Source: Helicobacter sp.
GTDB taxonomy: Bacteria > Campylobacterota > Campylobacteria > Campylobacterales > Helicobacteraceae
Direction: 5' to 3'
NCBI RefSeq assembly: GCF_017502485.1
Contig: NZ_JAFVUX010000028.1
Span: forward strand, 1-64,000
Length of the DNA stretch: 64,000 nucleotides
Shown: piece by piece, positions 43,560 to 52,243 of the stretch
How the letters are laid out: every line of letters starts with the position of its first letter
Numbering within the stretch: the stretch's first letter is position 1
Notes under the pieces: model-generated
Seen by the model: the letters and a program-made list of their open reading frames with translations, nothing else
The model's database searches: none
Told to the model about the DNA's origin: nothing
Program-made: the position numbers and the translations under genes

Positions 43560-44970
43560 TAGTTTTAGTATTTTGATACATATGTGGGTTAAGCATATTT
43601 TCTAGCGTGAAGATTTCATCGAGCTTTTCCTTGCTTAAAAGCTTTCGCTCTAGTGCTATGTCATAGACTGACTTGCCTGTTTGCAAGGATTCTTTAGCAA
43701 TGCTTGCAGAATTTTCATAGCCGATGTAGGGATTAAGAGCAGTAACAATACCAATGGAGTTAAACACAAAATCCCTACAGATTTGCTCATTTGCCGTGAT
43801 GCCATCGATACATTTGTGCGCTAGCGTTACAATCGCACGGGAGAGTATTTTAATGGAGCTAAATAGCCCATAAGCGATCACTGGCTCAAAGACATTAAGC
43901 TGGAGCTGTCCGCCCTCTGCTGCCATAGTGATTGTCATATCATTGCCAATGACACTAAAGCACACTTGATTAACCACTTCTGGGATCACGGGATTGACTT
44001 TACCCGGCATTATGGAGCTACCCGGCTGCATTTTAGGGAGATTGATTTCATTAAGCCCTGCGCGTGGTCCAGAGCTTAGTAGGCGCAAGTCGTTGCAAAT
44101 TTTAGAGAGCTTCACGCTAACACGCTTTAGCACCCCGCTAATTTGCACATAGCCACCTGTGCCTTGTGTGGCTTCGATGAGATCTGTGGCTGTGATAAAT
44201 GGGCGTCCGGTAACTTCTTGGAGCTTTTTCTCTACGATATTGCGGTAGTCTGGGTGAGAGTTGATCCCCGTGCCAATGGCTGTCCCACCAAGATTGATCA
44301 CACGGATAAGATTTCTAGCATCAAGTATGCGCTCAATATCAATGCGCACCATAGAAGCATACGCACTAAACTCCTGCCCAAGTGTCATAGGCACGGCATC
44401 TTGAAGCTGTGTGCGCCCCATTTTTAGTACATTTTTAAACTCCTCTCCCTTGCGCTTGAAGCTCTCCTCTAACACCGCCATAGACTCACTAAGCATACTA
44501 AGTCGCTCATACAATGCCACGCGCAATGCCGTGGGGTAAGCATCGTTAGTGGATTGAGAGAGATTGACATGGTCATTTGGATGGCAGTATTGATACTCGC
44601 CCTTTTTATGTCCCAAAATCTCTAGGGCAACATTAGCAATGACTTCATTAGCATTCATATTAGTGCTTGTACCAGCACCACCTTGGATCATATCGACAAC
44701 AAACTGGTCGTGAAACTCCCCTGCGATGATTCGATCACAAGCTTTAATGATGGCATCTTTGATACTAGAATCTAGCAAGCCTAGCTCGTGGTTTGCAAGG
44801 GCAGCTGCCTTTTTCACTTGGGCTAGTGCTATGATAAACATAGGAAAGTCGTTTAATCTCTGCCCTGTAATGTTGAAGTTCTCTAATGCGCGGAAAGTCT
44901 GCACACCATAATACACACTATCATCAATCTCAAGCTCACCGATGAAGTCGTGCTCTACTCGCTTTTTCAT
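43552..44970 (-). CDS. aspA: aspartate ammonia-lyase (aspartase) AspA
   Basis: ATG 44970 has AAGGAG upstream; an in-frame codon five residues earlier lacks one. The family signature GSSIMPGKVNP is near residue 317, with HPNDHVNLSQSTNDAYPTALR near 130 and GRTQLQDAVPMTLGQEFSAY near 188. At 472 residues it is complete. It converts L-aspartate to fumarate and ammonia, feeding fumarate respiration and nitrogen metabolism in microaerophiles. The close relative fumarase C is excluded by the Helicobacter-type aspartase motifs, though by eye this is strong rather than absolute. Confidence 0.93.
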   Translation of the reverse strand: MKKRVEHDFIGELEIDDSVYYGVQTFRALENFNITGQRLNDFPMFIIALAQVKKAAALANHELGLLDSSIKDAIIKACDRIIAGEFHDQFVVDMIQGGAGTSTNMNANEVIANVALEILGHKKGEYQYCHPNDHVNLSQSTNDAYPTALRVALYERLSMLSESMAVLEESFKRKGEEFKNVLKMGRTQLQDAVPMTLGQEFSAYASMVRIDIERILDARNLIRVINLGGTAIGTGINSHPDYRNIVEKKLQEVTGRPFITATDLIEATQGTGGYVQISGVLKRVSVKLSKICNDLRLLSSGPRAGLNEINLPKMQPGSSIMPGKVNPVIPEVVNQVCFSVIGNDMTITMAAEGGQLQLNVFEPVIAYGLFSSIKILSRAIVTLAHKCIDGITANEQICRDFVFNSIGIVTALNPYIGYENSASIAKESLQTGKSVYDIALERKLLSKEKLDEIFTLENMLNPHMYQNTKTNA

Positions 44971-45112
44971 CTTAACTCCTTGCAATATAGCGTTTAAGCC
45001 CTACATATTGGCAGAAATTTGCTTAAGGTTTGATTGTGTATAGGGGCTTTGTAGAGACTTGGATGGTAGTAGAGAGTAGTGCGCCTTTTAAGCGCATTGC
45101 AATAGCAAAGGA

Positions 45113-46657
45113 CTATTGCAAGAGTCTAAGAACATTTTGCTGCACAGCATTTGCCTGCGCCATAGCGAAGCTTCCGCTTTGTGCCAAGATGTTAAATTTA
45201 GAGAAGTTTGCCGACTCGCTTGCGAAATCCACTTCGCGGATTTGAGATTCTGCGGCTTTGACATTAACTTGTGTTACAGAGACATTGTTAATGGTTGCTA
45301 CAAGCTGCATTTGCACAGATCCAATATCTGCGCGCACTTTATCAAGCTGGATTCTAGCAGAATCTGCCATATCCATAACAAGCATAGCACCCTTTAAGCT
45401 TGTAACCCCAGCACCAATGCCTTTCCAGTTAAGATCACTTTGCGCGGTGTTGGCATTTGCTCCATAAGCACTTGCGATATTTGCGCCAAATATCCCGCGC
45501 AATTCGCGTAAGTTTGCGGTGTATTCTGCGATACCTTGTGCAGAGTGGAATCCTATGTGGCTATAATTTACCCCACTCACTAAAATATCTCTCGCATCAG
45601 TGCGGATAAGTGTTAGCCGCCCGACAATGGCGTGATTGACCCCAGAAATCCCATTAAAGTCCCCACCACCAAAGACTTGTGCTGCTTCACCACCGCCTTG
45701 GATTTGGATCGCACGCCCATCTGGTGAACTTAGGTTTAATCGTCCTGTGATGTCAAGATAGGCATACACGCCTGTGCGCTCCTTAACACTATTGATCGCG
45801 TTGATAAGCCTACCATCAGAGTCATTTTTGCGCACATCATTGATATTTCCAATCGTAGTGCCATTAATCACTAGATCACGCACCGTGCCAGACATTACAG
45901 GCAGCGAGCTTGTTGCTTGGACATTATAAGCAGCCCGTATCCCCAAAGTATCAGAAAATTTGTTGATAATCTCACTTAGTGCGCCCACACCTGTGCCTGC
46001 TGAAGTGGAGATTTTCGCCGCTTCTAGCTGGAAAGAGTTCACCCCATCAGTTTGCAAGAAATTTAAACTTACTTCAGAGAGATTAAGCCCCCCAGCACTC
46101 GCTAGCATTCCCTCTCCTAAGATTGAAGAAGACTCCATACGCACATGCCCGATTTTGTTGGAGTTTGTAGGACCGATGGAGGCTTTAACAGTGGTATTTG
46201 AGTAAGCACCGATTTGGAACTCTTTGTTAGAGAAAGAGCCAGAGAGCATTTGCTGCCCGTTGAAGCTGGTGGTGTTAGCGATATTATCAAGCTCTTCTAG
46301 CAAGCGTTGTATATCGCTCTGTAATGCGCGACGAGATTCTAGCGTCTGCCCATCTTGTGCGGCTTGGATAGCCTTTGTCTTAATCGTGTCCAAAATCTTT
46401 AGCTGCTCATCCATCGCTTTATCTGCGACTTGGATCATACCAATGGCATCATTAGCATTCCTAATAGCCTGCCCTAAGCTCTCGCTTTGAGATCGCAAGC
46501 TATCAGCGATCGCCATACCAGAAGCATCATCAGCAGCTTTATTAACCCTAAGACCAGAGCTTAGCTTCTCTAATGACTGCCCAAGTTCTCTATTTACCTG
46601 CACCCCTGTAGTATGCGCTGTCAAGGCGGCGATGTTTGTGTTTATCCTAAAGCTCAT
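45113..46657 (-). CDS. flaB: flagellin B, minor hook-proximal flagellin
   Basis: The 514-residue protein starts [20 protein letters not shown] and ends [11 protein letters not shown], matching Helicobacter FlaB rather than Fla[22 protein letters not shown] and [20 protein letters not shown] are further FlaB marks. It forms the filament part nearest the hook. A perfect-spacing sigma54 promoter lies at 46695-46708, the expected class for flaB, whereas flaA at 15548 has a sigma28-like promoter. The genes lie 28 kb apart as separate units. Confidence 0.96.
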   Translation of the reverse strand: MSFRINTNIAALTAHTTGVQVNRELGQSLEKLSSGLRVNKAADDASGMAIADSLRSQSESLGQAIRNANDAIGMIQVADKAMDEQLKILDTIKTKAIQAAQDGQTLESRRALQSDIQRLLEELDNIANTTSFNGQQMLSGSFSNKEFQIGAYSNTTVKASIGPTNSNKIGHVRMESSSILGEGMLASAGGLNLSEVSLNFLQTDGVNSFQLEAAKISTSAGTGVGALSEIINKFSDTLGIRAAYNVQATSSLPVMSGTVRDLVINGTTIGNINDVRKNDSDGRLINAINSVKERTGVYAYLDITGRLNLSSPDGRAIQIQGGGEAAQVFGGGDFNGISGVNHAIVGRLTLIRTDARDILVSGVNYSHIGFHSAQGIAEYTANLRELRGIFGANIASAYGANANTAQSDLNWKGIGAGVTSLKGAMLVMDMADSARIQLDKVRADIGSVQMQLVATINNVSVTQVNVKAAESQIREVDFASESANFSKFNILAQSGSFAMAQANAVQQNVLRLLQ

Positions 46658-46694
46658 AATGCATCCTTTGCAATGTGATTGTGCAAAGGGTTAA

Positions 46695-46708
46695 GCAATC
46701 ATTGTTCC
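46695..46708 (-). promoter_or_regulatory. sigma54 (RpoN) promoter of flaB
   Basis: On the minus strand TTGGAACAATGATTGCTT contains GG-N10-GC with exact spacing and the GGAAC/TTGC-type elements of Helicobacter RpoN sites. The predicted start point lies about 25 bases before the flaB ATG. Confidence 0.85.
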
Positions 46709-46797
46709 AAAATTAAAAGTAAATGAAATTTTGCCGATTAGGGCTGGCTACAAAGATTGTGCTAGAATCCGCTTTAAATTCTAGCTAAAGAGGTGGT

Positions 46798-47574
46798 ATG
46801 ATACTTTCACAGATTATAGAGAGCACGAAAAAGCGCGTAGCTCAGTGCAAAAAAGATCTCCCACTACACACCTTGCGCGAGCAAGCCGAAGCCCTACATA
46901 AAGCCAAACCCTATACAAGAAGCTTTGAAAACGCCCTGCGCACTGATGGCTTAAGTGTGATTTGCGAGATTAAGAAAGCTTCTCCATCAAAGGGCATTAT
47001 CAATGCTTCTTTTCCCTACCTTGATATCGCTAGAGCATATGAAAAAGCCGGGACAAATGCGATCTCTTGCCTAAGTGAGCCACACTACTTCCTAGGTAGC
47101 GATGAGATTTTCACACAAGTTAGAGAGATTTGCGCGCTTCCTATGCTACGCAAGGACTTCACAATCGATCCGTATATGATCTATCAGGCAAAGGCTATGG
47201 GTGCAGACGCAGTGCTACTTATTGTAGCTGCACTAGATTCTATGGAGCTTAGGGATTTTTACGCGCTTGCAGAATCCCTTGGACTATGTGTTTTGGTAGA
47301 GACACACACAGCTCAAGAAATCGAGCAAGCCTTGAATCTTGATGCACGCATTATCGGGGTAAATAACAGAGACTTGCACACCTTTAATGTAAATTTGCAA
47401 ACAAGCCTAGATCTGCGCTCTCTCGTGCCAGAATCTAAAGTCTTTGTCAGTGAGAGCGGGATAGGAAGCGTAGATGACTTGCGCATTTTGCTAGATTCTG
47501 GGATTGATGCTGTGCTTATAGGCGAGTGGTTTATGCGTCAAGGAGCAAGCGCGCTTAAAGAACTTTATACCTAG
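46798..47574 (+). CDS. trpC: indole-3-glycerol-phosphate synthase TrpC
   Basis: The start MILSQIIESTKKRV is followed by VICEIKKASPSKGIINASF near residue 54, with the catalytic Lys and Glu; PMLRKDFTIDPYMIYQAKAMGADAVLLI near 114, GVNNRDLHTFNVNL near 182, and VSESGIGSVDDL near 215 complete the TIM-barrel pattern. It closes the indole ring in tryptophan synthesis. At 258 residues it is a stand-alone TrpC without fused TrpF. No other trp genes are adjacent. Confidence 0.95.
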   Translation: MILSQIIESTKKRVAQCKKDLPLHTLREQAEALHKAKPYTRSFENALRTDGLSVICEIKKASPSKGIINASFPYLDIARAYEKAGTNAISCLSEPHYFLGSDEIFTQVREICALPMLRKDFTIDPYMIYQAKAMGADAVLLIVAALDSMELRDFYALAESLGLCVLVETHTAQEIEQALNLDARIIGVNNRDLHTFNVNLQTSLDLRSLVPESKVFVSESGIGSVDDLRILLDSGIDAVLIGEWFMRQGASALKELYT

Positions 47575-47642
47575 AGTGCTAGCATAGTCAGGATGCGCGA
47601 TCTTGTAAGCGGAGATTTAAAATCTGTTTAGATTCCATAATG

Positions 47643-47648
47643 TATAAT
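47643..47648 (+). promoter_or_regulatory. -10 box TATAAT for tgt
   Basis: A perfect TATAAT in ATGTATAATCC lies 32 bases before the preferred tgt start. Confidence 0.6.
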
Positions 47649-47679
47649 CCAGCCTAGTCAATCACTCAAAGGCGTGCAG

Positions 47680-48795
47680 ATGTTTGAGCTTTTGCACACT
47701 GATGGTAGCGCGCGTGCAGGTAAGCTAAATCTAGCACACTCCATCGTGTCCACCCCTGTGTTTATGCCAGTAGGTACGCAAGCTTGTGTCAAGGGGCTTG
47801 ATGCCACAGATTTGCAAGAAATCTTACAAGCAAAGCTAATCCTGGCTAACACCTACCACACCTATTTGCGCCCGGGTGCAGAGATTATGAAAGAGTTTGG
47901 CGGGGTACATAAGTTTAGCGGATTTGGTGGGAGCTTTTTAAGCGACTCTGGTGGATTCCAAGCCTTTAGCCTTGGCACAAATGTAAAAAAAACTGATGAA
48001 GGCGTGTGGTTTTGCTCACATATTGATGGGAGCAAACATCTCTTCACCCCAGAATCCGTGCTTGCTATGCAATACGCGCTAAATAGCGACATTATGATGG
48101 TACTAGATGATCTAATAGCCCTGCCAGCCACACAAGAGCGACTCGCACAAAGTGTAAAGACTACGACAAAATGGGCAAAACGCTCCATTGACTACCATCG
48201 CGCGCAAAAATCCCAAGGCAAAGCCAGCACCAATCATCTCTTTGGCATTGTGCAAGGCGGAGTAAGTGAGAGTTTCCGCACACAAAGTGCGCTAGAGCTT
48301 GTGGAGCTAGAATTTGATGGCTATGCACTTGGAGGACTTGCAGTGGGAGAGAGTGCGGAGCAGATGTATGCCACCATAGCGCATACCGCGCCCCTCCTCC
48401 CAGAGTCTAAACCTCGCTATCTTATGGGGGTAGGTACACCGGAGAATATCATCGAATCTATCGATAGGGGAGTGGATATGTTTGACTGTGTGATGCCTTG
48501 TAGAAATGCGCGAAATGGCACGCTTTTTACACACTTTGGCAAGATTAATATCAAAAATACCCAGCACAAACACGATCAAAGTGCGCTTGATCCACTATGC
48601 ACCTGCTACACTTGTGCGCGCTACTCTCGCGCCTACTTGCACCACCTAAACAAAGCTCAAGAAATCACCTACCACCGCCTAGCTACTTTACATAATCTTA
48701 GCTATTATATGACTTTAGTTAATGCCGCTAGAGAAGCAATTTTACAAAATAAGTGGCAAAGCTTTAAAGCAGAGTTCTATGCAAAAAGAGCCTAG
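47680..48795 (+). CDS. tgt: queuine tRNA-ribosyltransferase Tgt
   Basis: ATG 47680 is preferred to the GTG two codons earlier because AAAGG is then properly spaced. [12 protein letters not shown] near residue 91 carries the catalytic Asp, GSKHLFTPE near 117 and [35 protein letters not shown] near 250 carry the nucleophile Asp, and [20 protein letters not shown] near 300 supplies the zinc cysteines. It exchanges guanine for preQ1 in the tRNA wobble position. A YhhQ-type queuosine-precursor transporter gene lies at 55126 in the same window. Confidence 0.96.
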   Translation: MFELLHTDGSARAGKLNLAHSIVSTPVFMPVGTQACVKGLDATDLQEILQAKLILANTYHTYLRPGAEIMKEFGGVHKFSGFGGSFLSDSGGFQAFSLGTNVKKTDEGVWFCSHIDGSKHLFTPESVLAMQYALNSDIMMVLDDLIALPATQERLAQSVKTTTKWAKRSIDYHRAQKSQGKASTNHLFGIVQGGVSESFRTQSALELVELEFDGYALGGLAVGESAEQMYATIAHTAPLLPESKPRYLMGVGTPENIIESIDRGVDMFDCVMPCRNARNGTLFTHFGKINIKNTQHKHDQSALDPLCTCYTCARYSRAYLHHLNKAQEITYHRLATLHNLSYYMTLVNAAREAILQNKWQSFKAEFYAKRA

Positions 48796-48821
48796 ATCCA
48801 CACCATAACAAGGAGAAACAA

Positions 48822-49208
48822 ATGAGTAAATACCAAGAAATCACGCGAGAAGGATTAAACAAGCTTATGGATAGTTTTTATGCCAAAGTACGCGCAGATA
48901 AGGGCGAACTAGGTGCGATTTTCCGCGATAAAATTGGCACAGATGATGAGAGCTGGGAGAAGCATAAGCAAAAAATCGGTGCATTTTGGGGCGGGGTGTT
49001 TCTAGGCGAGCAAGAATATCACGGCGCACCTTTGCGCGCGCATTTAGAGCTACCGCCATTCCCAAGAGAGCTTTTTAGCGTTTGGCTAAATCTTTTTGCA
49101 CAATCTGTGCAGCAGATCTTTGAAGCACCTTGTGCGCGCCAGATTCTGCAAAGAGCACAAGCGATCGCGGAGCGTTTTCAACATGTCTTATATGATATGC
49201 CACACTAA
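48822..49208 (+). CDS. group III truncated hemoglobin
   Basis: The 128-residue product fits short group III globins of Campylobacterota (Ctb-like): helices with DSFYAKVRADKGELGAIFRDKIG, then WEKHKQKIGAFWGGVFLGEQEYHGAPLRAHLELPP containing the distal and proximal residues, then FSVWLNLFAQSVQQIF. These proteins bind oxygen or nitric oxide and moderate oxygen supply or nitrosative stress. ATG 48822 follows AAGGAGAAACA. It lies 26 bases after tgt and 9 before the aminotransferase, so it is probably in a tgt-led operon. Confidence 0.85.
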   Translation: MSKYQEITREGLNKLMDSFYAKVRADKGELGAIFRDKIGTDDESWEKHKQKIGAFWGGVFLGEQEYHGAPLRAHLELPPFPRELFSVWLNLFAQSVQQIFEAPCARQILQRAQAIAERFQHVLYDMPH

Positions 49209-49217
49209 GGGGTTGTA

Positions 49218-50441
49218 ATGCAAAAGGTAGAGCAAGTTGCATTTTTGGATCTAAAAGCGCAGTTTAGCGATATGGAGAGAGAGATTCTAGCAGGGATACG
49301 AGAAGTATGCCAAAGTGCGGAGTTTGTGCTAGGGAGTGCTGTGAGTGCGTTTGAGCAAAGCTTTAGTGATTATATATTCTCCTATGAGAATGATCCAGAG
49401 CTTAGTATGGAGCAAGCTCTAGAATGGCGCATACAAAACCTTAGTAGCAACACCCACCCTAATCGCTGTGTAGGTGTAGGTAATGGCACAGACGCTCTAG
49501 AAATCGCCATAGCAGCACTTGATCTTCCGCCAAAGAGTGAGATCATAGTGCCAGCAAACGCGTATTTCGCCTGTGTGGAAGCAGTGCTTAATGCAGATAT
49601 GAAAGCAGTGATTGTAGATTGTGAAGAAGATGGGAGCTTTATCCCCAAAGATTCTATGCTCACACCACAAACTCGCGCGATTTTATGTACGCATTTATAT
49701 GGGGCTATGCAAAATATAAGTGCGATTGAAGCTTATGCGCAAAAACACTCTTTAAAGCTCATTGAAGACTGCGCGCAAGCGCACGGCGCAAGCGATGAAA
49801 GAGGGCGTAGAGCTGGGAGTATCGGCGATATTGCTTGCTTTAGCTTCTATCCGGGGAAGAATCTAGGCTGCTATGGTGATGGTGGAGCAGTGGTCTCAAA
49901 AGATTTAGCCCTAGTGCAAAAAGCACGCGAGCTAGCAAACCACGGGCAGAGATTCCACAATGGTATATGGGAAAAAAATACCCACTTATCACTAGGGCGG
50001 AACTCTAGGCTTGATAGCATCCAAGCAAAAATCCTACACCTAAAACTTGCTTCACTTGATAGCCACAATGCCCACCGCCAGCGATGTGCTAGAGAGTATT
50101 GCACGCAGCTTGAGCGATTTGCTTATCTTAAACTGCCTAGCGTATTTACCCAAAGCGTGTGGCATTTGTTTGTGGTTGAGTGCTCTGCGCGTGCAGAATC
50201 TAAGCGCGATGAGCTACTAGAGTTTTTGCGCCAAAGGGGAGTAGAGTGTGGTGTGCATTATCCTAATGCACTTAGCGAGATTGCTATTTTGCAAGCCTGT
50301 GATGATGTAGCTATCCACCCAGCTCCTAATGCCAAGCATCGTGCAAGCACTACCCTAAGCCTGCCCATTGGTGAGCATTTAGACTTTTCACACATTGCCT
50401 ATATTGCGCAAATCCTTGCAGAGTTTGAACAGACATTGTAG
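49218..50441 (+). CDS. DegT/DnrJ/EryC1-family sugar aminotransferase
   Basis: The protein starts with VAFLDLKAQFSDMEREILAGI as in nucleotide-sugar aminotransferases. GVGNGTDALEIAIAAL, IIVPANAYFACVEAV, LIEDCAQAHGA and the PLP lysine in FSFYPGKNLGCYGDGGAVVS near residue 215 are all present, with a C-terminal HYPNALSE segment. It is closest in pattern to FdtB/QdtB-like enzymes making amino sugars for surface glycans, but the substrate cannot be told by eye. At 407 residues it is slightly longer than usual because of an insert near residues 50-75. It is followed by the DUF354 gene. Confidence 0.85.
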   Translation: MQKVEQVAFLDLKAQFSDMEREILAGIREVCQSAEFVLGSAVSAFEQSFSDYIFSYENDPELSMEQALEWRIQNLSSNTHPNRCVGVGNGTDALEIAIAALDLPPKSEIIVPANAYFACVEAVLNADMKAVIVDCEEDGSFIPKDSMLTPQTRAILCTHLYGAMQNISAIEAYAQKHSLKLIEDCAQAHGASDERGRRAGSIGDIACFSFYPGKNLGCYGDGGAVVSKDLALVQKARELANHGQRFHNGIWEKNTHLSLGRNSRLDSIQAKILHLKLASLDSHNAHRQRCAREYCTQLERFAYLKLPSVFTQSVWHLFVVECSARAESKRDELLEFLRQRGVECGVHYPNALSEIAILQACDDVAIHPAPNAKHRASTTLSLPIGEHLDFSHIAYIAQILAEFEQTL

Positions 50442-50460
50442 TAACGCATATAAAAATTAA

Positions 50461-51603
50461 ATGTTATGGCTTGATATTACAGACCCTAAGTACGCTCTGT
50501 TTTTCTCGGCATTCTTGCCAAGGCTTTTGGAGCTAGATTCTATCCTAATCACCACAAGAGAGTCTCCTAACTACACAGAGTGTGCGCGGATTCTCTCCAA
50601 GGTAGAATCTAGCTATGCTAAAAAGGATGTACGCTTACAAATTTGCAGTGTGGGGGGCTATGGCGGAGCAGATAAGCTTGGCAAATACCACGCAAGAGTG
50701 CAAAGAGAGCAGGAGTTTCTATCGCTTTTTGGCAAGATTGGCACGCCTAGAGTGTTTATGAGTGGAGCGAGTGTGGAGGGGGCGCAGTGTGCCTTTGGAC
50801 TAGGGATTCCTATCGTGCATTTTGCCGACACACCTATCGCTGGGCACGCTTATGATCCCAAAGACATCACCGCTCTAGCACGCCTAAGCATACCACTCTC
50901 AAGCGTGCTTTTTCACCCATTTGTGATCCCTTCATCTGTCTTTAGTGGCTTTGGGCTAGAATCTAGCAATGTTTATAGCTATGATTTTATCGATATAGCA
51001 CTCTGGCTAGATTCTAGCTCATCCATCTCTAGCTCAATTCTCCCAAGCTTCATTACCCAAAGCTCACTGCCCAATGCCATCCCACTTATCATCGCGCGTG
51101 AAGAAGAGTATAAAGCCCACTATGTCAAGGCGCAATATCGCCTATGGTATGAGAGCGTGCATTTACTAGCCCAAGAAAGAGTGCGCCTACTGATTATTCC
51201 TCGCTATGATACATCCCAGCTTGAAGCGGAGTTTGGTGCTTATAGCAATGTCCAAATCGCACAAGAGATAATCGCCCCGCACGATTTATACGCACACGCT
51301 AGCTTGCTGCTAGGAGGTGGGGGGACTATGAATCTTGAAGCTTGCTTCCTAGGGATTCCCACTATTTCCACTCGCTCGCTTTTGCTTTATCACGACTGCT
51401 ATTTATTGGAGCATAAGCTTATGTGCCACGCAAAAAGTGTAGAAGAAGTCTTACAAGCCTTTTATGCCTACCGCGATAGCGGCTTTGCCCGCAAGGATAG
51501 CAAAGCTCTCTTCATCAAGCCAAATCATCTAAACACCCTAAAAGACGCCCTAGAAAACTCTCTACACTCCATAGTCCAAACCATCGCCACTAGATTCTAC
51601 TAG
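50461..51603 (+). CDS. DUF354 family protein (glycosyltransferase-like fold)
   Basis: The start MLWLDITDPKYALFFSAFLPRLLE and ILITTRESPNYTECARIL resemble DUF354 proteins of archaea and Campylobacterota, which fold like GT-B enzymes. GGYGGADKLGKYHARVQREQEFL and the C-terminal GGGGTMNLEACFLGIPTIST correspond to the family's conserved N- and C-terminal halves; the latter resembles UDP-GlcNAc epimerase/glycosyltransferase sugar-nucleotide sites. A Ser-rich loop (LDSSSSISSSIL, about residue 184) is inserted. It follows the aminotransferase by 19 bases, so both may act in one glycan pathway. Confidence 0.75.
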   Translation: MLWLDITDPKYALFFSAFLPRLLELDSILITTRESPNYTECARILSKVESSYAKKDVRLQICSVGGYGGADKLGKYHARVQREQEFLSLFGKIGTPRVFMSGASVEGAQCAFGLGIPIVHFADTPIAGHAYDPKDITALARLSIPLSSVLFHPFVIPSSVFSGFGLESSNVYSYDFIDIALWLDSSSSISSSILPSFITQSSLPNAIPLIIAREEEYKAHYVKAQYRLWYESVHLLAQERVRLLIIPRYDTSQLEAEFGAYSNVQIAQEIIAPHDLYAHASLLLGGGGTMNLEACFLGIPTISTRSLLLYHDCYLLEHKLMCHAKSVEEVLQAFYAYRDSGFARKDSKALFIKPNHLNTLKDALENSLHSIVQTIATRFY

Positions 51604-51621
51604 CCCTATCAAAAGCGCATT

Positions 51622-51647
51622 TAGATTCTAGCCTAGGCTAGAATCTA
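51622..51647. repeat. perfect 26-bp palindrome (TAGATTCTAG type)
   Basis: Half-site TAGATTCTAGCCT is followed directly by its reverse complement. It lies 18 bases after the DUF354 stop in a gene gap without a U-tract, so it is not an ordinary terminator. It is the longest member of the TAGATTCTAG family seen here. Confidence 0.85.
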
Positions 51648-51686
51648 CCTACTACTTAAATAAGCAGTTTTAATAGGATGGCATAC

Positions 51687-51692
51687 TATAAT
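51687..51692 (+). promoter_or_regulatory. -10 box TATAAT for the TRL-like lipoprotein
   Basis: A perfect TATAAT in ATACTATAATACC lies 60 bases before ATG 51753. Confidence 0.55.
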
Positions 51693-51752
51693 ACCGCGCC
51701 TAGAATCAGCTTTATAGGGGATTGGTTTTAGAGTATATGTTTGGAGTTTTGT

Positions 51753-52118
51753 ATGAAGAAGACTTTGTTGTTTGGGATTGTTGTGGGGGCTTTGTTTTTT
51801 GCCGGGTGCTCGCAAAATGTAGCGAGATTTTCTGTGGCTTCTACGGAGAATCTACCTTTACAAAATGTCAAAAAGGGTGATTATGTCAAGGGGAAAGATT
51901 GTGTTTGGTATTTGTTTGGCTTCCCGCTTGGCAATACACAAAACCGCGTAAGTGGAGCTGTGGCAAAGGCTCTTGAAGTCGCCGCTAAGAAAGACAAAGA
52001 AGGCGTAGGTGCGAGTGATGCACTTGTCAATGTCGATATAAGCGTATCATCTTGGACACTATTTATCATTAGCAAAGACTGCTACACAGCTAAAGGTCAG
52101 CCTATCACCACGCACTAA
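51753..52118 (+). CDS. small TRL-like lipoprotein (121 aa)
   Basis: The start at 51753 has GGAG seven bases upstream; a codon four residues earlier lacks it. MKKTLLFGIVVGALFFAGC is a clean lipoprotein signal with Cys at residue 19. The mature part (ENLPLQNVKKGDYVKGKDCVWYLFGFPLG, then ALVNVDISVSSWTLFIISKDCY) matches the TRL-like family of small envelope lipoproteins of unknown function, with the conserved Cys pair and an Asn/Gly-rich turn. It stands alone under its own promoter. Confidence 0.75.
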   Translation: MKKTLLFGIVVGALFFAGCSQNVARFSVASTENLPLQNVKKGDYVKGKDCVWYLFGFPLGNTQNRVSGAVAKALEVAAKKDKEGVGASDALVNVDISVSSWTLFIISKDCYTAKGQPITTH

Positions 52119-52163
52119 TGCTACTTAGCACCTGTGCAATCTGCTTCAATCTTATAAGTCCTT

Positions 52164-52189
52164 GCTTCTTGCTAGCAATAGCAAGAAGC
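52164..52189. terminator. bidirectional terminator hairpin
   Basis: GCTTCTTGCT (52164-52173) pairs perfectly with AGCAAGAAGC (52180-52189) over a 6-nt loop, between convergent genes. Short T-runs lie on the plus side. Confidence 0.7.
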
Positions 52190-52243
52190 GCTATTTCTCT
52201 GCTGTATCTTTTTAGATTCTAGTGTTTAGGCTCTCTTGTGAAG

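Noticed and set aside
15548-46657. The two flagellin genes as a recent duplication
   Set aside because: They match the distinct FlaA and FlaB types of Helicobacter and differ over most of the central region, so they are ancient paralogues.
51622-51647. 26-bp palindrome as an intrinsic terminator
   Set aside because: No U-tract follows on either strand and the same word family occurs inside genes.
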